Notes: generated from the sequence alone by a model not told the origin. 64,000 nt of DNA from Bacillus_BE sp042263505 (GCF_042263505.1 NZ_JBHKFI010000020.1:17197-81196); one strand, 5' to 3'; shown: positions 44,009-53,458, counted from the first letter of the stretch. A program made the numbers and translations.

Positions 44009-44446
44009 GTGAGAATTTATCAAGTCTATTTAATAGAGGATGAGTTTGCCACCCATTACTTCGGAAGAGAGCGGCTGTTTTACCAACTATTTTATGAATA
44101 TCGACATTCAAAAGGTGAGTTACACGAAATTATTAAGAAGCAAATTGATTATATAACCAAATCGATACCTAATTTGCGATTGCATCATTTTATCAACCAG
44201 CAATTGCAAAGGTTCAAGGATTTTCGTGCAGAAAATGGGATATATTATATAGAGAATAAAAAGTTAGGGAGTGCGAAATTAGAGGTTTTTGAAAAGGCTC
44301 TTCTTTTGCAGGCTTTTGGTAACTATGAGGCGGAGACCTTGTTTTTTGAAGTTCTTCGGAAAAGTGAAACCTCTTTTATTGCGATTGATCTCGAAAATCA
44401 ACGATATGGTTGGTTAAAACCAATAAAAGAGAGGAAATTTGTTTAA
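44009..44446 (+). CDS. sirA: Sporulation inhibitor of replication SirA
   Basis: 145 residues from a GTG with AAGGAGGGG upstream. RIYQVYLIEDEFATHYFGRE at the N-terminus and the following FYQLFYEY are the family signature (B. subtilis YneE/SirA), and the position directly after tkt is the same as in B. subtilis. SirA is made under Spo0A control and binds domain I of DnaA to stop new rounds of replication at sporulation onset. Presence supports an endospore former. Confidence 0.92.
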   Translation: MRIYQVYLIEDEFATHYFGRERLFYQLFYEYRHSKGELHEIIKKQIDYITKSIPNLRLHHFINQQLQRFKDFRAENGIYYIENKKLGSAKLEVFEKALLLQAFGNYEAETLFFEVLRKSETSFIAIDLENQRYGWLKPIKERKFV

Positions 44447-44534
44447 AAAGGGAAGAAATTATTTCGCAAATATTGTATAATACCTTTTGGTCTAGTACAC
44501 TGTAAATTAGACAACATGAAGGAGGAAGTATTCA

Positions 44535-44750
44535 ATGTGGATCTACATTCTAGTTGGTATACTAGCGCTTCTTGCTGGTGTAGCACTAGGATTTTTCATT
44601 GCTCGTAAATATATGATGAGCTACTTAAAGAAAAATCCGCCAATTAATGAACAAATGTTAAAAATGATGATGATGCAAATGGGCATGAAGCCATCACAAA
44701 AGAAAATCAATCAAATGCTGAACGCGATGAACAAACAACAAATGAAATAG
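44535..44750 (+). CDS. yneF: UPF0154 membrane protein YneF
   Basis: 71 residues with AAGGAGGAAG upstream. One N-terminal helix (IYILVGILALLAGVALGFFI) followed by ARKYMMSYLKKNPPINEQML and a Met-rich helix ending MGMKPSQKKINQMLNAMNKQ. This is diagnostic of the UPF0154 (YneF) family found throughout Bacilli after sirA. Inner-membrane anchored; function unknown. Confidence 0.95.
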   Translation: MWIYILVGILALLAGVALGFFIARKYMMSYLKKNPPINEQMLKMMMMQMGMKPSQKKINQMLNAMNKQQMK

Positions 44751-45229
44751 GTTTTTTGTCTTTCCCTTTGGGACAAGGGTCTAGAGTTTGATTGAAAACC
44801 ATTATGAATGGATTCACAGATTGACTTAGTTAAAAAGGTGAATCCTTCCTTCAATTATTGTACTCATAATCGGTTTATACTTCTTTTAAAACTGTAAAGG
44901 TCACTTTTCTGGTGAATGATTACTAGAAAGAGTGGCCTTTTTGTATTTTTAGTGAGCAAAAATAGCAAGCTGATGAATTTATTTAATATATGAAGTCCTT
45001 AGGTTACTATGCATATTTTCACGCATTTTGTATTTAATAATAAAATGGAACCAGTCTCCAGTCATTGGACATACTATTAAAGTATAAACTAAAAAGTGTG
45101 ATTTCTTTCCTTTGAAGCTACTGGGTTGAAATTTCACTGGATAAAATGAAAACAAATCCTTTAAAAAGAGAAGGAAATGAAAAGGTAGAAATAGAAGTAA
45201 AGATATGGTAAATACAAGGGGGCGTAAAT
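44751..45229 (+). other. Intergenic stretch with yneF terminator
   Basis: The hairpin at 44896-44945 (AAAGGTCACTTTTCT with AGAAAGAGTGGCCTTT, then TTG) ends the sirA-yneF unit. The rest, up to the PH-domain gene, shows nothing clear. Confidence 0.6.
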
Positions 45230-45607
45230 ATGGGTTTTTTAGATGGTTTGATGGGCAATGTATCAGAGGTTGATATTGCTTCGGTGGAAAAGGAACTAGA
45301 AGTGATTATCACAGATCACGAAAGGGTGGAAAAGGCGTATAAACTGATTCGTGATTTGATTGTCTTTACAAATACACGGTTAATCTTAATTGATAAGCAA
45401 GGTGTAACAGGGAAAAAGGTCGACTACCATTCGGTACCGTATAAGAGCATTACTCATTTTAGTGTAGAAACAGCGGGAACCTTTGATTTGGATGCAGAAT
45501 TAAAAATTTGGATTTCAAGCACAGTTAATCCGGTCACTAAGCAATTTAAAAAGGATAAAAGTATCTATGATGTGCAAAAGACATTGGCATCCTATGTGGC
45601 AAAATAA
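45230..45607 (+). CDS. PH-domain protein (bPH type, YvbH-like)
   Basis: 125 residues with CAAGGGGGCG before the ATG. The order VEKELEVIITDHERVEKAYK, LIRDLIVFTNTRLILIDKQG, VPYKSITHFSVETAGTFDLD, ELKIWISSTVNPVTKQF is the beta-barrel plus C-terminal helix of the bacterial PH-like family (PF08000). No membrane segment. Such proteins have no established role; some relate to envelope stress. Monocistronic, ended by a hairpin at 45619-45650. Confidence 0.85.
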   Translation: MGFLDGLMGNVSEVDIASVEKELEVIITDHERVEKAYKLIRDLIVFTNTRLILIDKQGVTGKKVDYHSVPYKSITHFSVETAGTFDLDAELKIWISSTVNPVTKQFKKDKSIYDVQKTLASYVAK

Positions 45608-45618
45608 AATATTTTGTA

Positions 45619-45650
45619 GGGGGTTTGGATAAATCCAAGCCTCTTTTTTT
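45619..45650 (+). terminator. Terminator of the PH-domain gene
   Basis: GGGTTTGGAT-AA-ATCCAAGCCTC then TTTTTTT. Confidence 0.75.
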
Positions 45651-45756
45651 GCACTTTAAGAAAACATAAATTGGCAGCAATGATGAGAATTCGACGTAGT
45701 GGCCAATTCTAGGAATAAAGTATAAGTGTAACTACGCCTCTGTCTTCGCCTGAAGG

Positions 45757-45780
45757 CTCGCCAATCGGCGAGTTTTCTTT
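45757..45780 (+). terminator. Second hairpin upstream of the ABC operon
   Basis: CTCGCC-AATC-GGCGAG followed by TTTTCTTT. It could be part of an attenuated leader of the ABC operon, since it lies about 180 bp before its start and after no other gene. No leader peptide was found. Confidence 0.5.
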
Positions 45781-45955
45781 AAATGTATGTAAAAAAAGAT
45801 ATCGTATCAATCTTCCTTATTTTGCAAATATTTGTTAAACTAGGTAAGCCATTTCTTTTTATTATCGAAATATTACATCTTCCTACTTGAAAGACGTCTG
45901 CATGATGAGGGTGCTTAATTAGGATGTTGAATATGGAGTTTGGTGGTGGATACAT

Positions 45956-47704
45956 ATGAAAGTATTTTTAGATTTGATGTGGTATTTTAAGCAAGAGAAA
46001 AAAGCCTATATTAACGGCATCATACTGCTATTATTTGTTGCACTCTTACAGTTAATACCGCCAAAGGTGATTGGCATTGTGGTGGATGAGATTAAGAACC
46101 ATTCATTAACAAGCGGTGATTTGTGGAAGTGGATGCTTATTCTAGCTGTCTCAGGGTTGTTTATGTACGGTTTGCGATATTATTGGAGGATAATGATATT
46201 TGGTTCTTCTGTCAAATTAGGAAGGCAGCTTCGCAATCAGCTTTATCGACATTTCACTAAAATGTCTCCTTCCTTTTATCAAAAACGGAGAATTGGGGAT
46301 CTGATGGCCCATGCAACAAATGATATTCAGGTAATTCGAGAGACGGCAGGCTCAGGAGTTCTAACTCTCATAGATTCCTTATCGACAGGTGGCTCTGTCA
46401 TTATTACGATGGCGACAACGATTAGTTGGAAACTTACATTGATTAGTTTATTACCAATGCCGCTTATGGCCATTCTTACTAGCTGGTACGGTAGTTTGTT
46501 GCATAAATATTTTGATAAAGCTCAGGCCGCTTTTTCTTCATTAAATGATAAAACACAAGAGAGCATAACAGGAATTAAGGTCATTAAAACCTTTGGTCAG
46601 GAAAAAGAAGATATCGAGGATTTTCGTAAGCAATCCGAGGATGTCGTTAAGAAGAATATGTTAGTAGCGAAAATCGACTCGCTCTATGATCCAACGATTT
46701 CTATTATTGTTGGAATCTCTTTCTTTTTATCCATTGCCTTTGGAGCGAAATTTGTTTTAAATGGAGAATTGACAATCGGGGAATTGGTTTCCTTTACGAC
46801 CTATTTAGGGCTATTGATATGGCCAATGTTGGCGTTTGGCTGGCTTTTTAATATCGTGGAAAGAGGTCGGGCGTCATACGACCGAGTGATGAGATTGTTG
46901 GCTGAAAAAGCGGAAATCGGTGACAAGGAGGATGCTGTCAACATCACACCTTCAGGGGATTTACAATACGCCATCCATCGTTTTCACTACCCAGGGGAAA
47001 CGAAGGCTGTTTTGCAAGATATTGATTTTTCCATCAAACGGGGAGAAACACTTGGGATTGTCGGAAAGACCGGGGCGGGAAAAACAACTTTATTAAAAGT
47101 ATTGATGAGAGAATTTGAGATACTAGATGGAAATATTACTTTTGGCGGACGTCCAGTAACGGATTATCAAATTCACTCGTTAAGAGAAGCAATCGGTTAT
47201 GTGCCACAGGAGCATTTTCTTTTTTCTCAAACGGTCGCGGAAAATATCGCTTTTGCAGAACCCGATGCCCCAATGGAAAAAATCAGGCAGGCTGCGGAAA
47301 TTGCTAGTATTCATGAGGATATTCTTGGTTTCACGGATGGATATGAAACGATTGTAGGAGAAAGAGGTGTATCACTATCAGGGGGGCAAAAGCAACGGAT
47401 ATCCATTGCAAGGGCTTTATTAATGGAGCCTGAGGTTTTAATTTTGGATGATTCCCTATCTGCAGTCGATGCGAAGACAGAGGAGACTATTTTGTCGGCA
47501 TTGAGGGAGAATCGCCATGGAAAAACGACAATTGTGACGGCTCATCGTTTAAGTGCGATTCAGCATGCCCATTTAATTCTCGTCCTCGATGAAGGAAGAA
47601 TTATTCAAAAAGGATCACATGACGAGCTAATGGGAGAAGAAGGTTGGTACAAGGAAATGTTTTTACACCAACAACTTGAAGAATTAATCGAGCATGGAGG
47701 TTAG
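45956..47704 (+). CDS. ABC multidrug exporter half-transporter (YheI/BmrC type)
   Basis: 582 residues. Six N-terminal helices form the ABC exporter membrane domain (about 1-300), followed by the ATPase: Walker A GKTGAGKTT, Q-loop YVPQEHFLFSQTV, signature SLSGGQKQR, Walker B LILDDSLSAVD with Asp instead of Glu after the Walker B Asp, and switch His TAHRLSA. That degenerate Walker B marks the BmrC-like partner of a heterodimer. It overlaps the coding frame of the second half-transporter region. In B. subtilis BmrCD expels several antibiotics. Confidence 0.88.
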   Translation: MKVFLDLMWYFKQEKKAYINGIILLLFVALLQLIPPKVIGIVVDEIKNHSLTSGDLWKWMLILAVSGLFMYGLRYYWRIMIFGSSVKLGRQLRNQLYRHFTKMSPSFYQKRRIGDLMAHATNDIQVIRETAGSGVLTLIDSLSTGGSVIITMATTISWKLTLISLLPMPLMAILTSWYGSLLHKYFDKAQAAFSSLNDKTQESITGIKVIKTFGQEKEDIEDFRKQSEDVVKKNMLVAKIDSLYDPTISIIVGISFFLSIAFGAKFVLNGELTIGELVSFTTYLGLLIWPMLAFGWLFNIVERGRASYDRVMRLLAEKAEIGDKEDAVNITPSGDLQYAIHRFHYPGETKAVLQDIDFSIKRGETLGIVGKTGAGKTTLLKVLMREFEILDGNITFGGRPVTDYQIHSLREAIGYVPQEHFLFSQTVAENIAFAEPDAPMEKIRQAAEIASIHEDILGFTDGYETIVGERGVSLSGGQKQRISIARALLMEPEVLILDDSLSAVDAKTEETILSALRENRHGKTTIVTAHRLSAIQHAHLILVLDEGRIIQKGSHDELMGEEGWYKEMFLHQQLEELIEHGG

Positions 47705-47708
47705 TGCG

Positions 47709-49499
47709 ATGAAGAAGCTGGATGCTGGAGAAGCAAAGGGTCAAAGAAAAGTGCTTTTAAGGCTTCTTAAATACACGAAGCCTCACAAGAAATTAATCAT
47801 TGTCGCCTTTGTTTTATTATTACTTACAACGATAGGGGATGTCCTTGGCCCTATTATGGTGAAAATTTTTATTGATGATTATTTAACACCAAGAAATTTA
47901 ACGTTTGAACCCATATTTGCATTGGCTGCTGTCTACTTGGGACTTCAAGTGATGAATGTCATCTTTTCCTATTTGCAATTAGTGAAATTTCAGGAGATTG
48001 CCTTAAAAATTATTCAGCAGCTGCGAATCGATGTTTTTTCAAAGGTTCAGTCTCTGGGGTTAAAATATTTTGATCAAACCCCAGTTGGCAGTATTGTCTC
48101 CCGCGTAACGAATGATACAGAGGCGATTAAAGATATGTTTGTATCGGTTCTCGCCACCTTTATCCAAAGCGGTTTCTTGTTAACGGGGATATTTGTGGCC
48201 ATGTTCTTTCTTGATGTTAAGCTTGCTTTTTTCTGTTTATTTATCATCCCACTGCTTATTATGATTATGAGCATCTATCGCAAGTACAGCTCGAGATTTT
48301 ATCAGGATATGCGGGAACGATTAAGTCAATTAAATGCAAAATTAAGTGAGTCTCTATCGGGAATGGCCATCGTTCAAGCGTTTCGGCAAGAAAGCAGAAT
48401 GCAGCAGGAATTTGGCGATATAAATGAAAAACACTATAAAGCAGGAATGCGGAATATTAAAATTGATGGACTGCTGTTAAGGCCGGCAATTGATTTAGTC
48501 TATACTCTTGCTTTAATGATTGTCTTAATGTTTTTTGGCATTACGTCTTTTTCGGGACCAATTGAAATTGGCGTGTTGTATGCTTTTGTGAATTATCTTG
48601 ATCGTTTTTTTGAACCTGTTAATAATATGATGATGCGCCTTTCTTTTTACCAGCAAGCTATTGTTTCTGCTGACCGGGTCTTTCATTTGTTGGATGAAAC
48701 CGAATTAGCGCCGCAGCAGGAGGAAACTAATCTCATTATTCAGAGTGGAGAAGTAGAATTTCGGAATGTCAGCTTTTCTTATGATGGGAAAAGAGATGTG
48801 TTAAAAAATATCTCTTTTGTTGCAAAACCTGGGGAAACTGTTGCGCTTGTCGGACATACGGGGAGTGGGAAAAGCTCCATTATTAATCTGATGATGCGAT
48901 TCTATGAATATCATCGGGGTGAGATTCTAATTGACGGCAGATCCATAAAAGATTATCCGATCCATGAAATTAGAAAAAAATTAGGACTTGTCTTGCAAGA
49001 TCCCTTTCTATTTTATGGAACTGTTAAGGATAATATTCGCTTGCACAATCAGAAAATAGGAGATGAAGAAATTCAAGAGGCTGCTGAGTTTGTTCAAGCC
49101 CATGCTTTTATCGAAAAGCTGGATGATAAATATGAACATCAAGTGGTGGAAAGAGGTTCAACATTCTCAAGTGGACAAAGACAATTAATTGCATTTGCAC
49201 GTACGATTGCGGCAAATCCTAAGATATTAGTTCTTGATGAGGCTACAGCTAATATCGATACGGAGACAGAGGAAGCCATTTCCGAAGCTTTAGCTGATAT
49301 GCGGAAGGGGAGAACGACAATTGCCATTGCTCATCGATTATCAACCATCCAAGATGCAAATATGATCCTGGTTCTTCATCAAGGGGAAATTGTGGAAAGA
49401 GGGACACATCAGGAATTATTAGCACAAAAGGGGCTGTATCATAAAATGTATCTGCTTCAAAATGGAGTTGAAAATCAATTAGAAGATGCAATCGGGTAA
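47709..49499 (+). CDS. ABC multidrug exporter half-transporter (YheH/BmrD type)
   Basis: 596 residues from the ATG at 47709 (MKKLDAGEAKGQRKVLLRLL), four bases after the first gene, with GGAGGT inside its last codons. Membrane domain about 1-320. The ATPase has Walker A GHTGSGKSS, Q-loop LVLQDPFLFYGTV, an altered signature TFSSGQRQL (SSGQ instead of SGGQ), Walker B LVLDEATANIDTE with catalytic Glu, and switch His IAHRLST. The canonical Glu here and the degenerate residue in the partner show a one-active-site heterodimer, as in BmrCD. Confidence 0.88.
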   Translation: MKKLDAGEAKGQRKVLLRLLKYTKPHKKLIIVAFVLLLLTTIGDVLGPIMVKIFIDDYLTPRNLTFEPIFALAAVYLGLQVMNVIFSYLQLVKFQEIALKIIQQLRIDVFSKVQSLGLKYFDQTPVGSIVSRVTNDTEAIKDMFVSVLATFIQSGFLLTGIFVAMFFLDVKLAFFCLFIIPLLIMIMSIYRKYSSRFYQDMRERLSQLNAKLSESLSGMAIVQAFRQESRMQQEFGDINEKHYKAGMRNIKIDGLLLRPAIDLVYTLALMIVLMFFGITSFSGPIEIGVLYAFVNYLDRFFEPVNNMMMRLSFYQQAIVSADRVFHLLDETELAPQQEETNLIIQSGEVEFRNVSFSYDGKRDVLKNISFVAKPGETVALVGHTGSGKSSIINLMMRFYEYHRGEILIDGRSIKDYPIHEIRKKLGLVLQDPFLFYGTVKDNIRLHNQKIGDEEIQEAAEFVQAHAFIEKLDDKYEHQVVERGSTFSSGQRQLIAFARTIAANPKILVLDEATANIDTETEEAISEALADMRKGRTTIAIAHRLSTIQDANMILVLHQGEIVERGTHQELLAQKGLYHKMYLLQNGVENQLEDAIG

Positions 49500-49524
49500 A
49501 GTAAAACAGAAATGATGGACTAAA

Positions 49525-49558
49525 AAAACAGCTTGGAGTTTTGACTTCAAGCTGTTTT
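49525..49558. terminator. Terminator shared by the ABC operon and the converging spo0E-like gene
   Basis: AACAGCTTG pairs with CAAGCTGTT, with As before and Ts after. The right arm includes the stop codon of the minus-strand gene. Confidence 0.78.
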
Positions 49559-49727
49559 AGCGAATGTGCAATTTATCTGTAAAATGACGACTGTATTCAT
49601 TTAGTAAATGATCAAGTTCTTCGCTATGGCGAATTGCAATAGCGGAATGAAGTCCGTTGATCATGGCGATTTTGATTAATTCTGCCCTTTTTTGTTCAAT
49701 TAGGGTTATTAATTCATTTTTTAGCAC
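49557..49727 (-). CDS. ynzD: Spo0E-like aspartyl-phosphate phosphatase
   Basis: A 56-residue protein read from a GTG with AAAGGA upstream: MLKNELITLIEQKRAELIKI, AMINGLHSAIAIRHSEELDH, LLNEYSRHFTDKLHIR. Two helices and the S-x-ELD motif (SEELD, where family members have SQELD) are the signature of Spo0E-family phosphatases, which dephosphorylate Spo0A-P and delay sporulation. B. subtilis carries its ynzD homologue at this place, just before ccdA. It is oriented against the neighbours and overlaps the preceding terminator. Confidence 0.88.
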   Translation of the reverse strand: MLKNELITLIEQKRAELIKIAMINGLHSAIAIRHSEELDHLLNEYSRHFTDKLHIR

Positions 49728-50071
49728 GGTGGTTAATTCCTTTCAATTGTTATCTACTAAATTAAATAATTTCACTTGTAAATTATTTTAAAAATCTAGC
49801 AAATAATGTTAACTATGTTAGTATTATAACTGATTTTGGGAATTAATTCAAAGGGAAACCTAAATAATTATTTTTTAAAAGTATTAGTTAGATAAGGTGA
49901 TTATTCATATTATTTACGTTAGTAAATATTTGGAATAAGAATCGTAAAGGAATGTTCACATACAATTCAATTTCTTTTCAAATTGAGATTTGATAAAATG
50001 GACTATGAATAATATTTTTTCTAGAAAAATGTAATCGAAAAGGGAAGTTTCAATTAATGGGGGATGTTTAA
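49728..50071. other. Divergent intergenic region between ynzD and ccdA
   Basis: AT-rich region that must hold the promoters of both flanking genes. I could not assign -35/-10 pairs with confidence and see no hairpin or repeat. Confidence 0.4.
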
Positions 50072-50779
50072 ATGTCAGATGTGAATGTTTTCATCGCACT
50101 TGGCGCGGGGTTTTTGAGTTTTATATCGCCTTGTTGTTTGCCGCTCTATCCAGCGTTCCTTTCCTATATAACGGGAATGTCTGTTGCGGAACTGAAAACG
50201 GAAAATGCTATGCTACAAAAGAGAAGTCTTTTGCATACTCTCTTTTTTCTAATTGGTTTTTCCATTATTTTCATAGTGATTGGGTTTAGTTCTTCCTTTG
50301 TTGGAAGATTTTTTCAAGAATATCAAGATTTGATTCGCCAAATTGGCGCTATCTTTATTGTATTTTTTGGTTTAATCGTGGTTGGAATTTTAAAGCCTGA
50401 ATTTCTTATGAAGGAACGAAAATTTGAATTTAAAAGCAGACCTTCAGGTTATATTGGTTCCGCATTAATCGGCCTTGCCTTTGCGGCAGGATGGTCGCCT
50501 TGTATGGGTCCTATTTTAGTCACGGTTATTGTACTTGCCGGATCTAATCCGGGATCGGGCTTAATTTATATGATTGCATACATATTAGGCTTTGCGATTC
50601 CATTTTTTATCTTGTCATTTTTTATCGGAAGATTGCAATGGATTAGGAAACACAATGTTATCATTATGAAAATTGGCGGATATCTTATGATTGTTATGGG
50701 GATTGTCTTATTTTTTGATTGGATGACCAAAATTATTGGCCTTTTCTCTCGATTTACAGGTGGCTTTACAGGAATATAA
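50072..50779 (+). CDS. ccdA: Cytochrome c biogenesis protein CcdA
   Basis: 235 residues, six membrane helices. The two conserved cysteines lie in FISPCCLPLYPAFLSYITGM (helix 1) and AAGWSPCMGPILVTVI (helix 4), the redox pair of CcdA/DsbD-type thiol-disulfide transporters. It carries reducing equivalents across the membrane for cytochrome c maturation and, in Bacillus, for sporulation (StoA). Gene order ccdA-yneI-ccdC is as in B. subtilis. Confidence 0.95.
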   Translation: MSDVNVFIALGAGFLSFISPCCLPLYPAFLSYITGMSVAELKTENAMLQKRSLLHTLFFLIGFSIIFIVIGFSSSFVGRFFQEYQDLIRQIGAIFIVFFGLIVVGILKPEFLMKERKFEFKSRPSGYIGSALIGLAFAAGWSPCMGPILVTVIVLAGSNPGSGLIYMIAYILGFAIPFFILSFFIGRLQWIRKHNVIIMKIGGYLMIVMGIVLFFDWMTKIIGLFSRFTGGFTGI

Positions 50780-50977
50780 ATAGAAGAGACAACTGTCGAA
50801 TGCTGCAAGTTCTAAAATAATTAGCAAACTTTGTCGGAAACAATAATTTGATATTTTGATGAAAATTCGCTATATTTGAGAATGTGTTCTCTAAAAATTA
50901 GAGCTAGGATTTATGGCATATAGATCTTGCAAGAATGAAAATTACTTCCGTTGAAAGACCAAGGAGGATATGAAAAA

Positions 50978-51337
50978 ATGGCAAGAATTTTAATAGTAGA
51001 TGATGCAAAATTTATGAGAATGACCCTGTCCAATATCCTAAAAAAGGCCAATCATGAAGTTGTTGGTGAAGGGGAAAACGGAAGAGATGGTGTTCAACTT
51101 TATCGGGAATTACAACCAGATTTAGTGACAATGGATATTACAATGCCCGAGATGAGTGGTCTGGAAGCGGTGAAAGAAATTAAAGCGGAATTTCCCAATG
51201 CAAAGGTCATTATGTGTTCAGCTATGGGTCAGCAGAAGATGGTTGTTGAAGCAATTGAAGCGGGGGCAAAGGACTTTATTGTAAAACCGTTCGATGAAAA
51301 TCGCGTGATTGATGCCATTAATCGCGTGCTAAATTAA
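50978..51337 (+). CDS. yneI: Single-domain CheY-like response regulator YneI
   Basis: 119 residues from the ATG at 50978 with AAGGAGGATA upstream. Receiver-domain residues are complete: DD after RILIV (acid pocket), phospho-acceptor Asp in LVTMDITMPEMSG, Thr/Ser in VIMCSAMGQ, Lys in DFIVKPF. No output domain. It lies between ccdA and ccdC as in Bacillus, where it is dispensable for cytochrome c synthesis. Partner kinase unknown. Confidence 0.93.
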   Translation: MARILIVDDAKFMRMTLSNILKKANHEVVGEGENGRDGVQLYRELQPDLVTMDITMPEMSGLEAVKEIKAEFPNAKVIMCSAMGQQKMVVEAIEAGAKDFIVKPFDENRVIDAINRVLN

Positions 51338-51390
51338 TGGATGTATCTGGTGTTGTACCAGAGAAACATCCCATTTGAAAAAAATAATGG

Positions 51391-51419
51391 AGGCCCAACC
51401 TATATAGGTGGCCTTTTTT
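51391..51419 (+). terminator. Terminator of yneI
   Basis: AGGCC-CA-ACCT/AGGT-GGCCT then TTTTTTG. Confidence 0.7.
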
Positions 51420-51492
51420 GGATAATAATATTTTTCATATTTTCATGTTTAGTATATAATATGTGAGGAAAACATAATTAAAAAAGGAATGG

Positions 51493-51993
51493 ATGATGGT
51501 AATGAATATGGTTGTTATTACTTCAATCGGTGCCATTTGCATGGCCGTACTAGTCATGTTCATTCGAATGAAGGCTTCAAAAAAACCAGCTTCTGCAAAG
51601 AAAATCATTTTGCCACCAATTTTTATGAGCACTGGCGCAAGCATGTTTCTTATTCCTACCTTTCGGGTTACGGGGATGGAATTAGCTGAAGCCGTGATCG
51701 CAGGAATATTATTTTCAATTTTTTTGATAAAAACATCAAATTTCGAAATCGTTGAGGATCAAATCTTTTTAAAGCGATCTCGTGCATTCATTTTCATTTT
51801 GATTGGTCTTCTAGTCATTCGAATCATTGGAAAGCTAGCGCTCAGCACTTCAATTGATTACGGTCAATTAAGCGGTATGTTCTTCATTCTTGCATTCTCC
51901 ATGATTCTTCCTTGGCGGGTTGCAATGTATGTGAATTATCGCAAGCTATATCTGGAAATGATGAGCAGAACAAGAGGAATGGAGACTGTTTAA
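51493..51993 (+). CDS. ccdC: CcdC family membrane protein
   Basis: 166 residues, start at ATG 51493 or 51496 (AAAAAGGA just upstream). Five helices; KIILPPIFMSTGASMFLIPT and the MILPWRVAMYVNYRKLYLEM end are characteristic of CcdC (YneJ). In B. subtilis it sits third in the ccdA-yneI-yneJ cluster, although it is not essential for cytochrome c. Function unknown. Confidence 0.92.
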   Translation: MMVMNMVVITSIGAICMAVLVMFIRMKASKKPASAKKIILPPIFMSTGASMFLIPTFRVTGMELAEAVIAGILFSIFLIKTSNFEIVEDQIFLKRSRAFIFILIGLLVIRIIGKLALSTSIDYGQLSGMFFILAFSMILPWRVAMYVNYRKLYLEMMSRTRGMETV

Positions 51994-52017
51994 TCCTATT
52001 TGGAGTCAATAAATAGT

Positions 52018-52045
52018 AAAGACGCATGCACTGCGTCTTTTTTTA
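52018..52045 (+). terminator. Terminator of ccdC
   Basis: AAAGACGCA-TGCAC-TGCGTCTTT followed by TTTT. Confidence 0.85.
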
Positions 52046-52051
52046 TACATA

Positions 52052-52091
52052 AAAAAACTGCTATAAAATTAAACTTTATAGCAGTTTTTAT
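52052..52091. terminator. Terminator of xylR
   Basis: AAAACTGCTATAAA pairs with TTTATAGCAGTTTT; in minus-strand reading it follows the xylR stop. Confidence 0.8.
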
Positions 52092-52121
52092 TATGGTTTT
52101 TTGAAAAGATATTAAGAAAGA

Positions 52122-53279
52122 TCATGCTGTGAATATTTCTAAAAAATGTTCAATGCCTAAGGAGGAAGCCCCTAATGCAGGTGCGTTCTTCCCTAAAATG
52201 GATGGTAATAACTCGAAATTACTATCAAGCTGGGAAAAGATTCTGGTAGAAATAGAATTCTTAATGGAATTTAGGACCATTGGAAGTGCTTCTACAATGT
52301 TGTTGCGAATAATGACGGCTTGTGGGTTAAAAGTATTCAGAATACTATTTAATCCGATTCCTAGATAAAAGCCAAAGTTTTGTAACGCATTTAAGATTTC
52401 GGGATCATTCTGGTTGGCTAAATCAATGATTTCCTGATAGGCAGTGGGTTTATGCTTTTTTCTGATGGAATTTAGTAAAGCTTTTTCCGATGCGTACAAT
52501 TCCCAGCATCCTCGATTGCCGCAGCTGCATTTTAAACCATTTAAATCGATTGTTAAATGCCCCATTTCGCCCGCAAAGCCATTAACACCACGGTAAAGTT
52601 CATCATTAATGATGATTCCAGTCCCGATACCGGTACTAACACTTACATAAATGATGTTATCAAAGTTTTTAGCAGCACCAAAGCCTTTTTCTCCGTAGGC
52701 TCCCGCGTTTGCTTCGTTTTCGATAAAGGCAGGTACTTTAAACTCCTCTTCAATTAATGATTTTAAATCGATCTCATAATCCCATTCTAGATTTGGAGTA
52801 AAGATGATTTGCTGAGAGCTGTTGACAAGACCAGGGATACATAGACCAATTCCAATTAACCCATAAGGGGATTCCGGCATATGCTCCTTTAGATCATGGA
52901 TAACGGAAAATAAAAGTCCTTTGATCTTTTCGGATGTCGGGTTTTCAATATAATGATATTGGTCATAAATAATATTTCCTTTTAAATCTGTTAGAATCCC
53001 ATTGATATCATTGACGCCAATATCGATTCCAATGGAAAACCCAGCATTTTTATTGAAGACGAGCATAACGGGCTTTCTACCGCCGCTCGATTGTCCTTGC
53101 CCAATTTCAAAAATCAGTTTCTTTTCAATCAGTGTACTTACTTGAGAAGATACGGTTGATTTATTTAATCCCGTAATCTCAGACAATTTTGCCCTAGAGA
53201 TAGGGGAGTTGATGAGTATTTCATTCAATAACCTCTTTTGATTTATCTTTTTAACCAAGGTCTGGTCCGCTGTAATCAT
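52122..53279 (-). CDS. xylR: Xylose operon repressor XylR (ROK family)
   Basis: 385 residues from the Met at 53279 (MITADQTLVKKINQKRLLNE) with GGAGG upstream. A winged HTH (ISRAKLSEITGLNKSTVSSQ) is followed by a ROK sugar-kinase-like domain with GIGIDIGVNDINGILTDLKG, EVENEANAGAYGE-type sugar site (IENEANAGAYGE) and the zinc knuckle CSCGNRGCWE. It represses the divergent xylA operon and releases DNA when xylose binds. The operator at 53432-53458 and the gene order prove the role. Confidence 0.95.
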   Translation of the reverse strand: MITADQTLVKKINQKRLLNEILINSPISRAKLSEITGLNKSTVSSQVSTLIEKKLIFEIGQGQSSGGRKPVMLVFNKNAGFSIGIDIGVNDINGILTDLKGNIIYDQYHYIENPTSEKIKGLLFSVIHDLKEHMPESPYGLIGIGLCIPGLVNSSQQIIFTPNLEWDYEIDLKSLIEEEFKVPAFIENEANAGAYGEKGFGAAKNFDNIIYVSVSTGIGTGIIINDELYRGVNGFAGEMGHLTIDLNGLKCSCGNRGCWELYASEKALLNSIRKKHKPTAYQEIIDLANQNDPEILNALQNFGFYLGIGLNSILNTFNPQAVIIRNNIVEALPMVLNSIKNSISTRIFSQLDSNFELLPSILGKNAPALGASSLGIEHFLEIFTA

Positions 53280-53393
53280 AAATAATCCTCCGTTTGTATG
53301 TTGCATAAATTAAGTTATTGTATTTATTATAGGCCAAATTTCATATTAAATCACCCCTCAAAAAAAATTAACGAAAAAAATAAAAAAAAACTA

Positions 53394-53422
53394 TTGATTA
53401 AAGCGCTTTAATTATATAGAAT
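53394..53422 (+). promoter_or_regulatory. xylA promoter with overlapping cre site
   Basis: TTGATT (53394-53399), 17 bp, TAGAAT (53417-53422). The spacer holds the palindrome TTAAAGCGCTTTAA (53398-53411), a good match to a CcpA cre site, so glucose should repress by occluding the polymerase. Confidence 0.75.
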
Positions 53423-53431
53423 GAAATCAAG

Positions 53432-53458
53432 GTTAGTTTATCCAAACAACAAACTAAC
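53432..53458. promoter_or_regulatory. XylR operator
   Basis: Arms GTTAGTTT (53432-53439) and AAACTAAC (53451-53458) around TATCCAAACAAC-like spacer sequence, matching the Bacillus xyl operator pattern TTAGTTTG...CAAACTAA. It lies just downstream of the -10. Confidence 0.85.
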
